The position numbers were made by a program, and so were the translations under genes. This document shows positions 32,707 to 35,267 of a stretch of DNA of 35,267 nucleotides, piece by piece. The notes beneath the pieces were generated by a model that saw only the letters and a program-made list of their open reading frames with translations, was not told the DNA's origin and searched no databases. The stretch's first letter is position 1; every line of letters starts with the position of its first letter. The stretch covers positions 1-35,267 of the forward strand of contig JAQBNI010000010.1 of assembly GCA_028288625.1 (NCBI GenBank), given 5' to 3'. The DNA comes from Bacteroidota bacterium. GTDB lineage: Bacteria; Bacteroidota; Bacteroidia; Chitinophagales; JADIYW01.

Positions 32707-33329
32707 ACTTTCGATTTGATCGTTTTATCATATTTAGAGCGTACCCTGCTTAAGGTTTCCGATGTCATCCCAAGATAATTTGCTATATACTTTAATGGTA
32801 TCCTGTTTGCGATATCGCCATAATCCTGCATAAACTGATGATATTTTTCGTCTGCCTGCAAAGACGCAAAAGTGTAGAAGCGGTTCACATAATTACTGTG
32901 AAGCAATTCCAGGTTAAGCCGGTAAAGGCGCTCTATATCATGCGATTTTTTACATAATGCGTTCAGATCTTTATAAGCAATTTTTAGTAATGCAAGATCC
33001 TCCAGCGCCTGGTAAATATGAGTGCCTGGCTTCTTTGTAATATGAGTGAAATTGCTTCCGAAAAAAGCGCCTTCTTTTTCAAAACCTTCTATGATGTCTT
33101 TATTATTCTTATAAAAAAATATTTTTATCACGCCGCTGTAAATAAAATAAAAATATTCTGCCACCTGTCCTTCATCTAAAATAATATCATTTTTTTTATA
33201 TGATACGAGTTCAAATAATTGTACAAGAGCATTTAAGTCTTCCTCATTAACATTCATCGTAGAACGTAATGTTTGCTTAAGAAATTGTTTTGCTTTGTTT
33301 TCTAAAATTTTGTCAATCTGTCGTGTCAT
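32703..33329 (-). CDS. Crp/Fnr-family transcription regulator (downstream paralog)
   Basis: The 208 residues begin MTRQIDKILENKAK. A cyclic-nucleotide-binding-like beta-roll (about 35-125, with YKKNDIILDEGQVAEYFYFIYSGVIKIFF) and a long dimer helix follow. The helix-turn-helix is NRIPLKYIANYLGMTSETLSRVRSK at the end (about 175-199). The recognition helix has the FNR-type Glu-x2-Ser-Arg. No N-terminal cysteine cluster is seen, so it is not an Fe-S oxygen sensor, and the wing after the recognition helix is missing, as is usual in Bacteroidota members. The frame stays open to 33371, but a -7 element at 33340-33347 supports the start at 33329. An FNR-like box lies 56 bp upstream of the ATG, suggesting autoregulation or control by the paralog. 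Confidence 0.92.
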   Translation of the reverse strand: MTRQIDKILENKAKQFLKQTLRSTMNVNEEDLNALVQLFELVSYKKNDIILDEGQVAEYFYFIYSGVIKIFFYKNNKDIIEGFEKEGAFFGSNFTHITKKPGTHIYQALEDLALLKIAYKDLNALCKKSHDIERLYRLNLELLHSNYVNRFYTFASLQADEKYHQFMQDYGDIANRIPLKYIANYLGMTSETLSRVRSKYDKTIKSKV

Positions 33330-33339
33330 CGGCTTGTTG

Positions 33340-33372
33340 CAAACATAACGATAAATGTTTATAACAAACAAA
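33340..33372 (-). promoter_or_regulatory. Promoter of the downstream Crp/Fnr gene (TTTG-N21-TATGTTTG)
   Basis: On the minus strand TTTG (33372-33369) and TATGTTTG (33347-33340) are 21 bp apart and both match the consensus. The element ends 10 bp before the ATG at 33329. It lies downstream of the FNR-like box, which would sit at about -57 from the expected transcription start. Confidence 0.65.
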
Positions 33373-33385
33373 AGAAGAAATTATA

Positions 33386-33399
33386 TTGACTTAAATCAA
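33386..33399. promoter_or_regulatory. FNR-like box (TTGAC-TTAA-ATCAA) between two Crp/Fnr genes
   Basis: It fits TTGAT-N4-ATCAA with one change and extends to a 16-mer with flanking A and T. It lies in the 46-bp gap after the upstream paralog and before the open frame of the downstream one. The regulators' recognition helices carry the residues that read TTGA in E. coli FNR. Its centre lies about 57 bp upstream of the expected transcription start, close to a class I activator position. Confidence 0.7.
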
Positions 33400-33417
33400 T
33401 TGCAGTTTTATTAATAT

Positions 33418-34035
33418 TCAACATTGCTTAACATCTTGTCTCGCCCTTATTCTGCTAAGGGTTTCAGAGGTTATTCCAAGATAATTCGCTACATACTTTA
33501 AAGGGATCCGGTTACAGAATGCTGAACAATGTTTTAAGAATAAACAATATTTTTCTTCTGCCTGCAATGATTTCAAATTGTGCACTCTTTCTATGTATCT
33601 CACGTAATGCTGTTCTAATATCTTTATGGAGGTAATAAGAATTTCCGGAGAAGTTTCAAACAACTTCATCAGATCCGTAAACTTTACTCTTAGCAGATCC
33701 ACATCTTCGATCGTTTCATAAACATCGCGGCTCCGGGTTTTTTTTATAAAGTCGTAAAGATTTCCAAAGAAAGTTCCTTCTTCTCCAAACCAGTCGATAA
33801 TATCATTTCCGGATTTGTGATAATAGACCACAATTAATCCATTAGAAAGAAAATACAAATAATCAGAATATTCACTCGCCTTAATGATCTTGTGATTTTT
33901 ACGATATTGAATAAATTCAAAAGCATCGGTAAATTTTTGCAGGGAGTCCGCAGAAATATTCCCAAACTTTGTCACCTCTTTTGCAAGAAATGCTTTGCAT
34001 TCAATTTCTTTTGCGATGTCAGGTTGCTTTATCAT
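33418..34035 (-). CDS. Crp/Fnr-family transcription regulator (upstream paralog)
   Basis: The 205 residues align along their length with the downstream paralog. An N-terminal helix is followed by a beta-roll (about 35-130, with YLYFLSNGLIVVYYHKSGNDIIDWFGEEGTFFG). The dimer helix contains SLQAEEKYCLFLKH, and the HTH is NRIPLKYVANYLGITSETLSRIRA. The FNR-type Glu-x2-Ser-Arg is intact. The only N-terminal cysteine (Cys13) rules out an FNR-type Fe-S cluster. The pair seems to be a local duplication in one orientation, with the FNR-like box retained only before the downstream copy. The ligand is unknown. Confidence 0.92.
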   Translation of the reverse strand: MIKQPDIAKEIECKAFLAKEVTKFGNISADSLQKFTDAFEFIQYRKNHKIIKASEYSDYLYFLSNGLIVVYYHKSGNDIIDWFGEEGTFFGNLYDFIKKTRSRDVYETIEDVDLLRVKFTDLMKLFETSPEILITSIKILEQHYVRYIERVHNLKSLQAEEKYCLFLKHCSAFCNRIPLKYVANYLGITSETLSRIRARQDVKQC

Positions 34036-34115
34036 TACTATGGTTTTATTATAAACATTTCAATATTATTATAGTTTTTCAGTATATTAACATGGATTTC
34101 ATTCAATTGTTCTAT

Positions 34116-35015
34116 ATGAGAAAATGGATATTTATAGCACTCTGCTTTACATGGAGTTATTCTGTTATTGCACAACGCGATCCTGTTTATAAAATTTTGA
34201 TTGTAACTGCACATCCGGATGATGAAACAGGTTTCGCAGCCACAATTTATAAAGTAACAAAAGAGCTTAATGGCGTTGCGGATCAGTGTGTAATTACGAA
34301 CGGAGAAGGTGGCTATAAATATTCAACGTTAGCGGAAAGTTATTATGGTGTAGAATTAACCGATGAAAAAATTGGAAGAGAAAATTTACCGAAGATCCGT
34401 AAGCAGGAATTGATGAACGCAGGAAAGATCATCGGCATGAGAAATATTTTTTTCCTGGATCAGAAGGACGCACATTATGGACTTGACGAACATGAGCCAC
34501 TTGACACTACATGGAACGTAAGCTGGGTAATGACAAGATTAAAAGAGATCATGACAAAAACAAAATATGATTTTGTGTTCTGCCTCTTGCCTACTCCCGA
34601 AACACATGCACATCACAAAGCTGCAGGAATACTAGCACTAAGAACGATTGCCGCATTGCCACAAGACCAGCGACCAATCGTACTGGGTGTAACCGGCGGT
34701 AATAAAAATGACACGACGAAATATATGTTTACACAATTAAAAGATTATAAAGAAACAAAGGTGGATGGCAATGCACCGATGTATTTTTTTGACAAGAGTG
34801 TGAAGTTCGGATATAAAAATGCTTTGAGTTATAAGATCATCGTGAACTGGGAAATTGCGGAACATAAATCACAGGGAACAATGCAGCTGGCGATGAACCA
34901 GGGCGACCTTGAACAATATTGGTACTTTAGCATGAACGGTGAAAGCGGAAAAGAAAAATGCAGACAGTTTTTTGAGAAACTAAAAATTATTCCATATAAA
35001 GCGAAGGAGTATTGA
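34116..35015 (+). CDS. Secreted PIG-L (LmbE-like) deacetylase
   Basis: The 299 residues start with a signal peptide (MRKWIFIALCFTWSYSVIAQ). The zinc and catalytic motif AHPDDE (residues 32-37) and a second metal motif, HAHHKA (about 167-172), identify the PIG-L/LmbE fold. Members remove acetyl groups from N-acetylglucosamine in sugar lipids or thiols. Most are cytosolic, so an exported form is less usual, though Bacteroidota have several. The frame stays open back to 33969, overlapping the divergent regulator. The start at 34116 is preferred because the signal peptide begins there; an ATG at 34092 is the alternative. Confidence 0.85.
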   Translation: MRKWIFIALCFTWSYSVIAQRDPVYKILIVTAHPDDETGFAATIYKVTKELNGVADQCVITNGEGGYKYSTLAESYYGVELTDEKIGRENLPKIRKQELMNAGKIIGMRNIFFLDQKDAHYGLDEHEPLDTTWNVSWVMTRLKEIMTKTKYDFVFCLLPTPETHAHHKAAGILALRTIAALPQDQRPIVLGVTGGNKNDTTKYMFTQLKDYKETKVDGNAPMYFFDKSVKFGYKNALSYKIIVNWEIAEHKSQGTMQLAMNQGDLEQYWYFSMNGESGKEKCRQFFEKLKIIPYKAKEY

Positions 35016-35087
35016 TAATGTTGAATGTTGAATGATAAATGGTATCAGCATTAAATCGTAATTCGTACATCGTAAATTATAAATACA
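35016..35087. repeat. Short direct repeats before the APC permease gene
   Basis: The spacer has two tandem GTTGAAT units and three near copies of ATCGTA/TTCGTA (TCGTAATTCGTACATCGTAAATT). Such CGTAAT/CGTAAAT runs are frequent between Bacteroidota genes. No promoter match of good quality is seen. Confidence 0.5.
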
Positions 35088-35267
35088 TTGAACAAACTCG
35101 TCCGTGGATTAAGTCTTCGCCAGGCAGTTGCCATCAACATGATCGATATGGTTGGGATTGGTCCGTTCATCACAATCCCTTTTATTATTGGAGTACTGTA
35201 CGGTCCGCAATGTATTATTGGATGGATTCTCGGCGCGGTTTTAGGTGTCTGTGTTGGAAGCGTTTGG
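35088..35267 (+). CDS. APC-superfamily amino acid permease, N-terminal part (cut by window end)
   Basis: The first 60 codons run off the end of the window. They include a SLRQAVAINMIDMVGIGPFITIPF segment, the usual unwound first membrane helix of APC permeases (the MVGIGPF motif binds substrate). A second hydrophobic segment, ending at the window edge, follows. The start is TTG at 35088. An in-frame TAA at 35073-35075 and the lack of any ATG between them leave it as the best start. The substrate is not predictable from this part. Confidence 0.85.
   Translation, partial: MNKLVRGLSLRQAVAINMIDMVGIGPFITIPFIIGVLYGPQCIIGWILGAVLGVCVGSVW

Noticed and set aside
33969-34115. Longer N-terminus for the PIG-L protein
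   Set aside because: It overlaps the divergent Crp/Fnr coding region and puts a non-conserved stretch before a clear signal peptide.

Overview
The window looks like a piece of a Bacteroidota chromosome, AT-rich by eye. The evidence is a type III glutamine synthetase, a DUF3276 (PUR-alpha-like) protein, a THX-type mini ribosomal protein, a long-form NusB, many lipoproteins with Cys-Lys-Lys after the lipobox, a PorE-like OmpA lipoprotein, and repeated matches to the Bacteroidota promoter consensus TTTG-N19-21-TAnnTTTG. The genus cannot be set from the sequence. I see no tRNA, rRNA, CRISPR array, prophage or insertion sequence. This is mostly a core chromosomal segment with lineage-specific envelope genes mixed in.

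Layout. 1-5.7 kb (minus strand): PorE-like lipoprotein, type III glutamine synthetase (GlnN), and a multi-pass EpsG/GT-C-like membrane protein. 5.8-8.9 kb (plus): purL, then a CREST/ceramidase-family membrane hydrolase, separated by tandem GGTC-n-GACC hairpins. 8.9-11.1 kb (minus): a DUF2236 (MpaB-like) protein, a RimJ/RimL-type acetyltransferase and a 1-Cys peroxiredoxin. 11.2-13.1 kb (plus): an SRPBCC protein and two lipoproteins. A 345-bp gap follows, then an ElaA-like acetyltransferase (minus). 14.0-16.0 kb (plus): a tight four-gene operon of a membrane protein, a winged-helix regulator, a 2TM protein and an M50-like protease. 16.1-20.5 kb: a lipoprotein behind an FNR-like box, a serine hydrolase, a secreted protein with five SH3-like repeats, and nusB. 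20.7-27.3 kb (plus): an ABC exporter, a DUF3276 protein, mgtE, ychF, the THX gene and a GT4 glycosyltransferase. 27.3-30.6 kb: a DUF4105 membrane protein, msrB, lgt and a lipoprotein. 30.8-32.7 kb (plus): an acetyltransferase with a Cys cluster, then argG. 32.7-34.0 kb (minus): two paralogous Crp/Fnr regulators. 34.1-35.3 kb (plus): a secreted PIG-L deacetylase and the start of an APC permease cut by the window edge.

The most coherent new signal is regulatory. Both Crp/Fnr paralogs carry the FNR-type E-x-x-S-R recognition helix. A perfect 14-bp FNR-like box (TTGAC-TTAA-ATCAA) lies in the 46 bp between the end of the upstream paralog and the open frame of the downstream one. The same 14-mer, inverted, lies 33 bp before a lipoprotein gene 17 kb away, and a 13/14 copy lies at 13478. 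Neither regulator has an Fe-S cysteine cluster, so the input signal is unknown. Other leads are the five-repeat SH3-like secreted protein, an 11-bp perfect GC-rich palindrome inside the M50-like gene next to its HExxH codons, the membrane/regulator/2TM/protease operon, and the Cys-cluster acetyltransferase next to argG.

Several starts were moved inward from the longest open frame because a Bacteroidota -7 element lies inside the extension or because a signal peptide begins later. This applies to nusB, the SH3-repeat gene, DUF4105, one Crp/Fnr gene, the 14045 membrane protein and the PIG-L gene.
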